From a virus: a DNA stretch of 64,000 nucleotides. Positions 16,294 to 24,320 of this stretch are shown piece after piece. The stretch spans positions 1 through 64,000 of IMG/VR virus record IMGVR_UViG_3300025767_000013, one strand, 5' to 3'. The notes below the pieces were generated by a model. It was not told the origin of the DNA and searched no databases. It was given only the letters and a program-made list of their open reading frames with translations. The stretch's first letter is position 1; each line of letters starts with the position of its first letter. A program made the position numbers and the translations under genes.

Positions 16294-16881
16294 ATGAAAA
16301 GTTTAATTATAGAAACCAATTTGTTTGAAGGAAGAGTTAACGAAGATGCTTCGGGTAGAACTTTGGTGAAAGGTGTCCTTCAAAGAGCAGGTGCAGAAAA
16401 CCAAAATGGTAGAGTGTACCCAAAAGGAATTTTAGAAAGAGAAGTAAACAAATATCAACAACTCATCAAAGAAAGAAGAGCATTGGGTGAGTTAGACCAT
16501 CCTGATTCTTCAGTAATCAACCTAAAGAATGTATCTCATAATATTAAAGAAGTACATTGGGAAGGTGAAGATGTAGTTGGTACTGTTGAAATTCTTCCAA
16601 CTCCATCTGGTAATATCTTAAAAGAATTATTAAGAGCAGGAATCCTATTGGGTATCTCATCAAGAGGTATGGGTTCGGTAAAACCAATGGAAGGTAACAA
16701 AGTAGTAGTTGGTGAAGATTTTGAATTAATCGGTTGGGACTTTGTTTCTAACCCATCTACACATGGTGCATTTATGACTCCAATGAACGAATCAGTAGTT
16801 AAAGGTATTGGTACTGATGTTTGTGGAGATTTTTGTAAAGCACAAGATTTAATGAGAGAAATTATAACGGAGTTAGTATAA
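16294..16881 (+). CDS. 21: Prohead core scaffold protease (gp21-like)
   Basis: 195 residues, a serine protease of the T4 gp21 (U9/S80) group. ALGELDHP (63-70) supplies the likely catalytic His69 and GISSRGMGSV (120-129) the serine. GWDFVSNPSTHGAFM (147-161 region) is typical of the family's C-terminal part. The N-terminus contains LFE|G and VNE|D, possible self-cleavage points. The enzyme matures the prohead by cutting core and capsid proteins after (L/I)-x-E; matching motifs are found in its neighbours. It has an AAGGA ribosome-binding site and its stop overlaps the next start (TAATG). It is a little shorter than T4 gp21. Confidence 0.9.
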   Translation: MKSLIIETNLFEGRVNEDASGRTLVKGVLQRAGAENQNGRVYPKGILEREVNKYQQLIKERRALGELDHPDSSVINLKNVSHNIKEVHWEGEDVVGTVEILPTPSGNILKELLRAGILLGISSRGMGSVKPMEGNKVVVGEDFELIGWDFVSNPSTHGAFMTPMNESVVKGIGTDVCGDFCKAQDLMREIITELV

Positions 16882-17435
16882 TGAGCAAGAAAAATTTTGA
16901 TATCTATGATTATGTGCACAACAACAAAATCACTTTTAAGGTTGATGCACCAAAAGGAACCAGTGTAACTAAAGGTTACAATGATATCCGTAAAACAAAC
17001 ATCAACGAAGTAAAAATTGTAGATGGTAAATTCAGTTTATCTGAATCATTGGATGCTAACCGCCCGTTGGCAACTGAAGTAAAGAAACATTTCTTAGAAA
17101 TTATTTCTACTTACAAAGGATTCTCTGAACAAATGAAAAGACAATCTGATATCGTTGAGGTAGCAGAAACATTAGGTGGAGTTGTGGAAGCAGCTAAAAC
17201 CTTAACTCTTTCAGAAGCTGGTGATTGGTTCGATAAAGTAACCATCAAAAGAAATATGAGTGAGTTGGATAAAATGGATAAAGCATTTGATAAAGTAGCT
17301 GCAGAAGCTAGAGCATTGGATGAAAGGTTGCACGCATTGTATGAGGATATGGGTAACATCTTAGGTAGATACTATGAGATTTCCGATATTGACCCACAAA
17401 CAATGAAGGAAAGATTAGGAATTAAAGGAGAATAA
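16881..17435 (+). CDS. Prohead-core-associated protein, candidate protease substrate
   Basis: 184 residues, coupled to the protease by TAATG. The N-terminal half is mixed beta/helix (NKITFKVDAPKGTSVTKGYN). The C-terminal half (113-184) is helical and well patterned (ELDKMDKAFDKVAAEARALDERLHALYEDMGNILGRYYEI). LSE|A at 110-113 and VVE|A at 101-104 fall exactly at the junction, so the helical half may be released during head maturation. No family can be named; the location within the core gene cluster supports a head role. Confidence 0.65.
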   Translation: MSKKNFDIYDYVHNNKITFKVDAPKGTSVTKGYNDIRKTNINEVKIVDGKFSLSESLDANRPLATEVKKHFLEIISTYKGFSEQMKRQSDIVEVAETLGGVVEAAKTLTLSEAGDWFDKVTIKRNMSELDKMDKAFDKVAAEARALDERLHALYEDMGNILGRYYEISDIDPQTMKERLGIKGE

Positions 17436-17439
17436 TATC

Positions 17440-17955
17440 ATGCCAGCACAATCACAACAACAACAAAAATTATTCGGATTAGCATTAGCTGTTAAGAGAG
17501 GTGAAGTTTCTCCATCAGAAGTTTCTGATGAAGTAAAAGATATCGTTGATAGAATGAGTGAAAAGGATATTGAGGATTTTGCTGGAACATCTCATAAAGG
17601 TTTACCTAAAAAGGTAGAACAACAAATGAGGGAAATGGTTAGAGAGATTATGAGAGAAAGAGTAATCTCCGAACTAAATGAAGATGGTAAGATGCAAGGT
17701 GGTGAAGATGACCCTTGTTGGAAAGGATACGAAATGGTTGGAATGAAAATGAAGGATGGTAAAGAAGTTCCTAATTGTGTTCCAAAGAATGAATCAGTAA
17801 ATGAAGGGTACTCTACCGAAGAGAAACGAATCGTTCTGATGGCAGTTAAAAAGATTGCTAAATATATGAATGTTGATATGAAAACTGCAATGGGTTATGT
17901 ACTCGGAGCAGGACAGGAACTCGAAAGAGATATCGAAAGAGGAAAAATAAAATAA
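17440..17955 (+). CDS. DUF3008-like head-module protein
   Basis: 171 residues with a good AAGGAG ribosome-binding site. Residues 1-60 (MPAQSQQQQKLFGLALAVKRG, then SEKDIEDFAGTSHKGLPKKV) match the DUF3008 pattern found in many phages. A second segment around 92-116 (PCWKGYEMVGMKMKDGKEVPNC) is a small two-cysteine motif, also seen in phage head regions. NESVNE|G at 117-123 repeats the linker of the 444-residue polyprotein, so a C-terminal helical piece of 49 residues may be cut off. It is the last gene before a terminator. Function unknown. Confidence 0.7.
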   Translation: MPAQSQQQQKLFGLALAVKRGEVSPSEVSDEVKDIVDRMSEKDIEDFAGTSHKGLPKKVEQQMREMVREIMRERVISELNEDGKMQGGEDDPCWKGYEMVGMKMKDGKEVPNCVPKNESVNEGYSTEEKRIVLMAVKKIAKYMNVDMKTAMGYVLGAGQELERDIERGKIK

Positions 17956-17958
17956 AAA

Positions 17959-17986
17959 GGAAAGGTGGTTTATCCACCTTTTTTTA
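17959..17986 (+). terminator. Intrinsic terminator after the core/protease gene group
   Basis: AAAGGTGG (17961-17968), a 5-base loop, and CCACCTTT (17974-17981) form an 8-bp stem followed by a run of T. It lies just past the stop at 17955. Confidence 0.85.
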
Positions 17987-18043
17987 TGTCTCAAAAATAA
18001 AAACTAAAGAAAATCTAATATTTTTTTAGGTTTTGTAAATTTC

Positions 18044-18060
18044 TATATATTTATTCGTAT
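18044..18060 (+). promoter_or_regulatory. Putative promoter for the scaffold-capsid transcript
   Basis: TATATATTTATTCGTAT contains a TATTTATT variant of the recurrent box (18048-18055). It lies between a terminator and the scaffold gene and is the only such element there, so it probably drives the scaffold and capsid genes. Confidence 0.5.
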
Positions 18061-18205
18061 AATAACCCACTATCTTATGTGGGTTGATTGGTTTATGAAT
18101 ACTAACTTTTAATGTTTAGTGACCGAACGACCAATTTACAAACTATTCTACATTGAGGTTCCTCGAATAACTTCAGCAAAAAAACTTAATAAAAGGTAAA
18201 GTAAA
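18061..18205 (+). promoter_or_regulatory. Long structured leader of the scaffold/capsid mRNA
   Basis: 145 non-coding bases. A perfect 7-bp hairpin (AACCCAC 18064-18070 with GTGGGTT 18079-18085) opens the leader right after the promoter-like box. A second possible long-range helix pairs ATTGGT (18087-18092) with ACCAAT (18130-18135), and ACTAAC pairs imperfectly with GTTTAGT inside it. No tRNA or known riboswitch class is recognised. Other leaders here are under 50 bases. Confidence 0.45.
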
Positions 18206-19354
18206 ATGGCAAATTCAAAATTGTTAAAAGAAGCAATTGCTGATGCCAAAGCTGTAAGAGAAACTGCTATCGCTAACGCTAAAATCGCATTAGAAGAAGC
18301 TTTTACTCCACGCTTACAATCTATCCTTTCTAAGAAGCTTCAAGCTGAAATGGAAGGTGAAGAGGAAGAGCCAATGGAAGAAGAGTTAGACTCAAGTGAT
18401 TTGGGAGTAGGTGATAATGTTGACCCATCAGCTGAAGCAAGTGATGCTCACATCGACTTAGGTGCAGAATCTGAAGAAGAGACTGCAGAAGTTGGTGAAG
18501 AAGATGAAGCTCTTGATGTTGTTTCTGAAGAAGAACATTCTGATGAAGAAGCAATGGAAGAGGAAGTTGACGGAGTTGGCTATGATGACCCAACTAACGC
18601 AGATGACGCTGAGATTTCTGAAGAAGAGGACATGGAAATGGACTTGGAAGAAGAAATGGAAGAAGAAGATGAGTTAGATTTGGAATCTATCATTAGAGAA
18701 CTCGAAATGGGTATGGAAGATGACGAAGAAATTTCTGAAGAGGAAATGGATTCTGAAGAAGAAGTATCTGAAGAAGAAATGCAAGATGAAGTTCCTGCAA
18801 TGGAAGAAGAAGAAATGGATTCAGAAGAAGAAGTTGAAATGTCAGATGACATGGAAGCTGAAATGGAAGATGATATGGAAGATGATGAAATTGATTTGGA
18901 AGAGATTCTTAGAGAGATGGGTTACGGCGCTGAAGAAGAAGAAGTAAACGAAGAAGAGGAAGTTGCTGACAACTCTGCTGAATTAGAAGCAGAATTGGAA
19001 GAAGCTTACGCTGCTATCAAAACACTTCAATCTACTATCAACGAAGTAAACCTATTGAACGCAAAATTATTATACGCTAATAGATTGTTCAGAGCTTATA
19101 ACTTAAACAACGAACAAAAAACTAAAGTTGTAGAGAACTTAGACAGAACTACATCTGTTAGAGAAGTAAAATTAGTTTACGCAACGCTTGCTGAATCAAT
19201 GAACTTTACAGGTACTGAAAGAAAAACTAAGAAAGTTGTAGCTGAAGCTGCATCTAAACCAGTTGCTTCTACCGCACCTGCAAAAGAAATTATTTCTGAA
19301 AGCACAAATGAATTGGCTAATAGATTCAAACAATTAGCTGGAATCAACAAATAA
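18206..19354 (+). CDS. 22: Prohead core scaffolding protein (gp22-like)
   Basis: 382 residues. The N-terminus is helical (LLKEAIADAKAVRETAIANAKIALEEAF). Residues about 48-255 are extremely acidic, dominated by E, D and M, and probably disordered. The C-terminal part (about 258-335: LEEAYAAIKTLQSTINEVNL, LLYANRLFRAYNLNNEQK, VREVKLVYATLAESM) is the conserved helical region of gp22-type scaffolds. VAE|A and ISE|S near the C-terminus are candidate protease sites, as expected for a core protein degraded at maturation. The acid tract is far longer than in T4 gp22. It directly precedes the capsid gene and shares its promoter. Confidence 0.88.
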   Translation: MANSKLLKEAIADAKAVRETAIANAKIALEEAFTPRLQSILSKKLQAEMEGEEEEPMEEELDSSDLGVGDNVDPSAEASDAHIDLGAESEEETAEVGEEDEALDVVSEEEHSDEEAMEEEVDGVGYDDPTNADDAEISEEEDMEMDLEEEMEEEDELDLESIIRELEMGMEDDEEISEEEMDSEEEVSEEEMQDEVPAMEEEEMDSEEEVEMSDDMEAEMEDDMEDDEIDLEEILREMGYGAEEEEVNEEEEVADNSAELEAELEEAYAAIKTLQSTINEVNLLNAKLLYANRLFRAYNLNNEQKTKVVENLDRTTSVREVKLVYATLAESMNFTGTERKTKKVVAEAASKPVASTAPAKEIISESTNELANRFKQLAGINK

Positions 19355-19382
19355 CAACTAACATTAAAAAAGGAAAAATAAA

Positions 19383-21002
19383 ATGGCAAATTTTGATTTA
19401 TCTAAGTTAATGGAAGGCCGTAACCCACAAGCAGTAATGTTGAACGAAACTCGTCAACTTAAAGGCAAATGGGAAGCAACTGGTCTTCTTGAAGGCTTAA
19501 ACGCAAAAGAGCAAGGCGCGATGGCGGTATTGCTTGAAAACCAAGCAAAACAATTGCTTGATGAGGCAACCCAAACTGGTGTTGCTGCAAGTTCAGAAGA
19601 ATGGAGTGGCGTAGCTCTTCCATTGGTAAGAAGAATCTTTGGTGAGATTGCTTCTAAAGAATTCGTTAGTGTACAACCTATGAACTTACCTTCAGGTCTT
19701 GTATTCTATCTTGATTTCAAATATGGTACTGCACAAGGTGGTAACCCTGCATTCTCTGGAAAATCACTTTTCGGTGGTACTGGAGCTGACTTAGGTTCTA
19801 CTGATTCAGCAGTAAATGGTTTATATGGTGAAGGTCGTTTCGGATACTCTGCAAACGATGTAACTTCATCTGTAGCTGTTGGTTCAATCACCTTCACTTC
19901 AGCTTCTTGGGCTGATGTAGGTTTCGATGCTTCTCTTTCTGCTTCAGTAGCAGCAGGTGAGGTTGCTAAAGCAACTTTCGCAGCTCCTGCAACTGCAGAT
20001 TTAGATGGTGTTCGTTCTTTCAATGTAGCTAACGCTGCAGTTGTAACTAACTTGAACCAATTCCACTCAGTATCTGGTACTGACTTAGTGTTGATGGTAT
20101 CTGCATCTGCAGGTTTACAAACTTCTAAGGCTGGATTTGGTGTTGTTACCTATTCAGTAGTTCCTGCTGATTACGCAAGAGGTGATTTCGAAGATGGTAA
20201 AAACGCTGGTCAAATCGCTGGTAATGCTGGTTCAGTTGGTATTGATATCGACATCCCAGAAGTTGATTTGGAATTGAAATCAGAAGCTATCGTTGCTAAG
20301 ACTAGAAAGTTGAAAGCAGTATGGACTCCTGAATTAGCGCAAGACCTTAACGCTTACCACTCAATCGATGCAGAGGCTGAATTGACCTCTATGTTATCTG
20401 ATTACATCTCATTGGAAATCGACTTAGAAATCCTTGATATGTTGAAGTCTAACGCATTGACTACTGAGTACTGGTCAGCAACTATCGGTGAAGAGTACAA
20501 CGCTTCAACTGGTGCATGGTCTGCAGCTGCAACTGGTATGGCATACCAAAAGAACACTTGGTTCCAAACCCTTGGTACTAAGTTGAACAAAGTATCTAAC
20601 AAAATTCACCAATTGACATTAAGAGGTGGCGCTAATTTCGTAGTTGCTTCTCCTGATGTATGTACTATCTTGGAATCAATCCCTGGATTTACTGTATCTG
20701 CGGATAAAGATGCTTCATCTTTCGCAGCTGGTGTAACTACTGTTGGTGCTATCGCAAACAGATACACTGTTTATAAGAACCCTTACATGACTTCTAACGA
20801 AATCTTATTAGGTTTCAGAGGTTCTAACTTCTTAGAGACTGGTGCTGTTTACGCTCCATATGTTCCACTTATCATGACTCCATTGGTGTATGACCCAACT
20901 AACTTTACTCCTCGTAGAGGTGTAATGACTAGATACGCTAAGAAGATGGTAAGACCAGAATACTACGGACGTATCTTCGTTAAAGATTTAGCTTCTATCT
21001 AA
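19383..21002 (+). CDS. 23: Major capsid protein (gp23-like)
   Basis: 539 residues, HK97 fold by family. The N-terminal region holds LLE|G (36-39) and LLDE|A (58-62). Cleavage after E61 would remove a 61-residue propeptide, close to the 65 residues removed from T4 gp23. The segment that follows (VALPLVRRIFGEIASKEFVSVQPMNLPSGLVFYLDFKYG) is the standard gp23 pattern. The conserved C-terminal blocks include IHQLTLRGGANFVVASPDVC, YKNPYM, ILLGFRGSNFLETGAVYAPYVPL and FTPRRGVMTRYAKKMVRPEYYGRI. Residues about 140-270 carry a serine/alanine-rich insertion. Codon choice is richer in GC than in its neighbours, as expected for a highly expressed gene. A terminator follows. Confidence 0.96.
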   Translation: MANFDLSKLMEGRNPQAVMLNETRQLKGKWEATGLLEGLNAKEQGAMAVLLENQAKQLLDEATQTGVAASSEEWSGVALPLVRRIFGEIASKEFVSVQPMNLPSGLVFYLDFKYGTAQGGNPAFSGKSLFGGTGADLGSTDSAVNGLYGEGRFGYSANDVTSSVAVGSITFTSASWADVGFDASLSASVAAGEVAKATFAAPATADLDGVRSFNVANAAVVTNLNQFHSVSGTDLVLMVSASAGLQTSKAGFGVVTYSVVPADYARGDFEDGKNAGQIAGNAGSVGIDIDIPEVDLELKSEAIVAKTRKLKAVWTPELAQDLNAYHSIDAEAELTSMLSDYISLEIDLEILDMLKSNALTTEYWSATIGEEYNASTGAWSAAATGMAYQKNTWFQTLGTKLNKVSNKIHQLTLRGGANFVVASPDVCTILESIPGFTVSADKDASSFAAGVTTVGAIANRYTVYKNPYMTSNEILLGFRGSNFLETGAVYAPYVPLIMTPLVYDPTNFTPRRGVMTRYAKKMVRPEYYGRIFVKDLASI

Positions 21003-21023
21003 TAGTAAGTTAAACTTAATACT

Positions 21024-21055
21024 AAGAGGGGGGAGAAATCTCCCCTCTTTTTTTA
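21024..21055 (+). terminator. Intrinsic terminator after the capsid gene
   Basis: AAGAGGGG...TCTCCCCTCTT forms a strong GC-rich stem (one arm has two extra G bases) with a GAAA-type loop near 21036, followed by seven T. It lies 20 bases past the capsid stop. Confidence 0.85.
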
Positions 21056-21076
21056 TGTCCACTTTTTTGTAATAAA

Positions 21077-21090
21077 CTTATATTTATAAG
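21077..21090 (+). promoter_or_regulatory. Putative late promoter, TATTTATA box
   Basis: CTTATATTTATAAG has the core at 21081-21088, directly after the capsid terminator. It ends only 4 bases before the ATG at 21093, so the transcript would be leaderless or would start inside the annotated ORF. Confidence 0.5.
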
Positions 21091-21092
21091 GG

Positions 21093-21317
21093 ATGATGTT
21101 AAATTGGCAGAGATATTACGAACTACATAAACATTTGGGAAACATCAATGAGATTGTTGCCCAATACAATATGTATGTTTACCAAAATGAGGAACAATAT
21201 GATGCCGAGTTAATAAGAAAAGCAGGAAATTCCGGATTATTCATACTTCAAGAAAAAAATGGATATGTGATTTTGCAAGAAGGAAAGCATGAATACGGAC
21301 TATTACAAGAATACTAA
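21093..21317 (+). CDS. Small protein, function unknown
   Basis: 74 residues, rich in Tyr, Gln and Asn (ELHKHLGNINEIVAQYNMYVYQNEEQYDAEL), ending in a repeated pattern (LFILQEKNGYVILQEGKHEYGLLQEY). Possible starts are the ATGs at 21093 and 21096. Both lie almost on top of a promoter-like box, so translation may be leaderless or begin downstream at the Met codon at 21171. It is coupled to the fibre gene by TAATG. No family is recognised. Confidence 0.55.
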   Translation: MMLNWQRYYELHKHLGNINEIVAQYNMYVYQNEEQYDAELIRKAGNSGLFILQEKNGYVILQEGKHEYGLLQEY

Positions 21318-22630
21318 TGAGTAACAAAAGAATATCAGAATTACAATTAGAAGTAAACCCACAAATAAGTGATTTAATTGCACTTGCTTCAGATGGTACT
21401 TCCAAAAGAACTACATTGGGTTCAGTTCTCAACTCATCAATACCATCCACATTTGGAACTACCACAATCAATGGTGATTTGGATGTAAACGGAAACCTTA
21501 GAGTTTCTACATTAATATCCGCATCTATTCTTTACGAAAGTGGTTCAACCATATTTGGTGACTCATTGGATGATACTCATAACTTCAATGGTGATGTAAC
21601 CATTAGTGGTTCTCTTTTCATAAGTGGAACAACCGAATTGGGTGGTGATATATACCCACAAACTCCACAAGGAGCAACATTAGGAACTCTAGAAAAACCA
21701 TTCAGAGAAATCTACTTACAATCGGGTTCTATTAACATTGAATCAGATGTACCTGGTGAACCATCCGCAGTTATTTCTAATAACAACAATAACTTAGAAA
21801 TATCAATTGGGGGTATGAAATTAATACAACCCGATGCATCATTCGTAGCACCAACGGGTTCATTCTCTTATTTAAGTTCAAGTTTTAATCATATTGGTAC
21901 GGCAAATAGATTGGGTGATACTATAACAACGGGTTCATTAAGAGTTAGTGGTTCGACAATTATGTTTGGTGATAATACAATGACAGGTAATACTTCATTA
22001 ACAGGTAGTGTACACATTAGTGGTTCAACTAACTTAGTTGGAAATACTACTTTAGAAGGAACTACTACATTAAGTGGTAGTGTTTCCGTTACGGGTTCTA
22101 TGAGTGTTACTGGTTCGGTTGATGTTAGGGGTGATTTTTACCACAAAGGAAATAAACAATACAACTACGGACAATTCTATTCACTACAAACACAATCTGG
22201 TTCAGCAAATATTGCATACCCAATGAAGTTTGAAGTATCGGATGGTTCGGATGGTGTATCTATTGTAAATAACGGAAGTGGATTTCCAACAAGAATTACA
22301 CCTACACATTCTGGTGTATATAATATTCAATTCTCAAATCAATTGGGTAACACCGCAAATTCGGACATCACATTTGATATATGGTTCAGAATAAGTGAAG
22401 CAAATGTTCCAAACTCAAATACAAAGTTCAGTTTGATTAAATCGTTAGGTAGTGGATTATATGCAGTAGCTGCACTAAACTTCTTAACTCAAATAAATGC
22501 TGGGCAATATGTAGAAATTATGTGGAGTTCTGCTGCATCAACTGCACGATTTGAATATTTGGGAACACAAACAACTCCAACCAGACCAGCAACCCCATCA
22601 ATCATATTGACGGTAACACAAATAGCATAA
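21317..22630 (+). CDS. Fibre protein with beta-repeat shaft and C1q-like tip
   Basis: 437 residues. The N-terminus (MSNKRISELQ) is short. Residues 50-285 are an irregular array of short beta repeats with the recurrent pattern x-G-S-L/V-x-I/V-S/T-G-S/T (VTISGSLFISGTTELGGDIY; TTLSGSVSVTGSMSVTGSVD), typical of trimeric fibre shafts. The C-terminal 140 residues resemble a C1q/TNF-like jelly roll (GVYNIQFSNQLGN, DIWFRISEANVPNSN, LNFLTQINAGQYVEIMWSS), a common trimerising receptor-binding tip. Its place between capsid and neck genes suggests a head or neck fibre (whisker-like or decoration), though a tail fibre is equally possible. The shaft pattern is shared with the giant fibres downstream. Confidence 0.75.
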   Translation: MSNKRISELQLEVNPQISDLIALASDGTSKRTTLGSVLNSSIPSTFGTTTINGDLDVNGNLRVSTLISASILYESGSTIFGDSLDDTHNFNGDVTISGSLFISGTTELGGDIYPQTPQGATLGTLEKPFREIYLQSGSINIESDVPGEPSAVISNNNNNLEISIGGMKLIQPDASFVAPTGSFSYLSSSFNHIGTANRLGDTITTGSLRVSGSTIMFGDNTMTGNTSLTGSVHISGSTNLVGNTTLEGTTTLSGSVSVTGSMSVTGSVDVRGDFYHKGNKQYNYGQFYSLQTQSGSANIAYPMKFEVSDGSDGVSIVNNGSGFPTRITPTHSGVYNIQFSNQLGNTANSDITFDIWFRISEANVPNSNTKFSLIKSLGSGLYAVAALNFLTQINAGQYVEIMWSSAASTARFEYLGTQTTPTRPATPSIILTVTQIA

Positions 22631-22673
22631 TTTTAGATAATCCGATTCTAAACACTATTCTTTTTTTTCTTAA

Positions 22674-22681
22674 TATTTATA
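22674..22681 (+). promoter_or_regulatory. Putative late promoter, TATTTATA box
   Basis: TAATATTTATAGATAAG in an 80-base gap; the core ends 29 bases before the ATG at 22711, close to the 28-base spacing at 4507 and 11341. A GAGG ribosome-binding site follows. Confidence 0.55.
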
Positions 22682-22710
22682 GATAAGTTAAATTAAGAGA
22701 GGAATAGTAA

Positions 22711-23859
22711 ATGGCAGTAGAATACATATATCCTGGTTCATCATCATTCTCAGAAGGACAAACTCCATTTGGAACATATGATTCGGATTCAACATTCGTA
22801 TCCGATGCTCCTAAAGTTGCTCTTTGGTGTGCTAGAAGATTGGGATATCCAATCCAAAATGTAGAATTGGTAGATGAAAGTTTGTATGCTTGTTTCGAAG
22901 AAGCAACTTCTGAATACGCAGCACAAGTAAACCAATTCAATATCCGAAACAACTTAGATGTTGTTAAGGGAAATCCACTTGGTACAAATTATAGTGGAAA
23001 GAATGTTGAGGGTTCATTCCTCCCATCTCTTATTGCTATTGTAGAAGGATATGGAACTTTAGCCGGAGTTGGTGGAAATACTGATATCAAAAAGGGTTCA
23101 ATTGATTTGGTAGCCGGAACGCAAACCTATGATTTGCAATTATTATTTGCTAGTGGTAGTGAAGCCGGTAAAAAAATCCATGTAACTAAAGTATTCCATG
23201 AAGCAACTCCTGCAATCAACAGATTCTTTGACCCTTATTCAGTAAGTGGACAGGGAACTCTTAATTTGATTGATGAATTTGGGTTTGGTTCATTCTCACC
23301 AGCCGCACAATTTATCTTAATGCCAATTTACGAAGATTTATTAAGAATCCAAGCAATTGAGTTCAACGATGAATTCCGTAAATCAGCACACTCTTTTAAT
23401 ATTGTAAATAACAAATTACAAATATTCCCAATACCAACAACAACTGGTAAATTATGGTTTGAATATTTTGTATCTGATGAATTTGTTGAAAACGAAACCA
23501 TCGTAACTGATAATGTAGTTTCGGATTACGCAAATATTGGATATGATTTTATTCCATACGCAAATATTAATGATGTTGGTAAACAATGGATTAGAAAATA
23601 TACACTTGCTCTTGCTAAGGAATTGTTAGGAGCAATTAGAGAAAAATATAGTTCAGTTCCTATTCCTGGTTCCGAAATATCATTAGATGGAGCAGCTCTA
23701 AGGTCAGAAGCTCAAACTGAAAAAGATGCTCTGATTGAACACCTCAGAGAAAACTTAGAGGAGTTGAGTAGAAAGAATCAGTTTGAGGTGAGAGCACATG
23801 AAGCAGACCACCAACAAGAAATGTTGAGAAAAGTTCCACTATTGATTTATACAGGTTAA
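22711..23859 (+). CDS. 13: Neck protein (gp13-like)
   Basis: 382 residues. The segment APKVALWCARRLGYPIQNVELVDESLYACFEEATSEY (about 29-66) is the N-terminal signature of gp13-type neck proteins. A middle beta region (GSIDLVAGTQTYDL; FFDPYSVSG) and a helical C-terminal part (LALAKELLGAIREKYSSVPIPGSEISLDGAALRSEAQTEKDAL) also match that family. It is somewhat longer than T4 gp13. The protein sits below the portal and, with gp14, closes the filled head and accepts the tail. The next gene is its usual partner gp14. Confidence 0.82.
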   Translation: MAVEYIYPGSSSFSEGQTPFGTYDSDSTFVSDAPKVALWCARRLGYPIQNVELVDESLYACFEEATSEYAAQVNQFNIRNNLDVVKGNPLGTNYSGKNVEGSFLPSLIAIVEGYGTLAGVGGNTDIKKGSIDLVAGTQTYDLQLLFASGSEAGKKIHVTKVFHEATPAINRFFDPYSVSGQGTLNLIDEFGFGSFSPAAQFILMPIYEDLLRIQAIEFNDEFRKSAHSFNIVNNKLQIFPIPTTTGKLWFEYFVSDEFVENETIVTDNVVSDYANIGYDFIPYANINDVGKQWIRKYTLALAKELLGAIREKYSSVPIPGSEISLDGAALRSEAQTEKDALIEHLRENLEELSRKNQFEVRAHEADHQQEMLRKVPLLIYTG

Positions 23860-23864
23860 GGTAA

Positions 23865-24320
23865 ATGGCAAGATTCGCATTAGATAGAGATATCAGATTC
23901 TTTGAAGGAATCTCAAGGGAGTTGGTAGATGCAGTAATTGAAACTACTGTTGTTCTATTCAAACTTGCAATTGAGGATGTCAAAACAAATTTATACGGAG
24001 AATCCCTAAACAAATCTTATTATCAAGGAACTGAATGTTCTGCGGTTATTGATAGAGCAGATACAAGCGTTTCTTATGAAGGATTCGGACCTGATTCAGG
24101 TCAGACTGTGGAATTCCGTTTTAATCGATTCACATTAGAGGATAAAGGTTTCTACCCAGAGATTGGTGATATCATTTATCACAACGATGCATATTTCGAA
24201 ATTGATAATGTAAGAGAGGACCAATTAATTGGTGGAAGAAGTGGAGAGAAATTCTCAATCATTTGTTCAACATTTATGACGAGAAGAAGTTCTATTCAAA
24301 CTGAAATGAGAGTTATTTAA
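23865..24320 (+). CDS. 14: Neck protein (gp14-like)
   Basis: 151 residues, shorter than T4 gp14 but with the conserved core: VKTNLYGESLNKSYYQGTEC (about 45-64), FGPDSGQTVEFRFNRFTL (about 74-91) and PEIGDIIYHNDAYFEIDNVREDQLIGG (about 98-124). It interacts with gp13 in the head-tail neck. Stop and next start overlap (TAATG), so it is coupled to the tail-completion gene. Confidence 0.83.
   Translation: MARFALDRDIRFFEGISRELVDAVIETTVVLFKLAIEDVKTNLYGESLNKSYYQGTECSAVIDRADTSVSYEGFGPDSGQTVEFRFNRFTLEDKGFYPEIGDIIYHNDAYFEIDNVREDQLIGGRSGEKFSIICSTFMTRRSSIQTEMRVI

Noticed and set aside
18061-18205. tRNA or known riboswitch in the leader before the scaffold gene
   Set aside because: No acceptor stem with a TTCGA-type arm, no CCA end and no recognisable riboswitch core.
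18580-18947. Open frames in other phases of the scaffold gene's acidic tract
   Set aside because: They are by-products of GAA/GAG/ATG-rich codons; the scaffold frame is continuous and ends in a conserved gp22-like domain.
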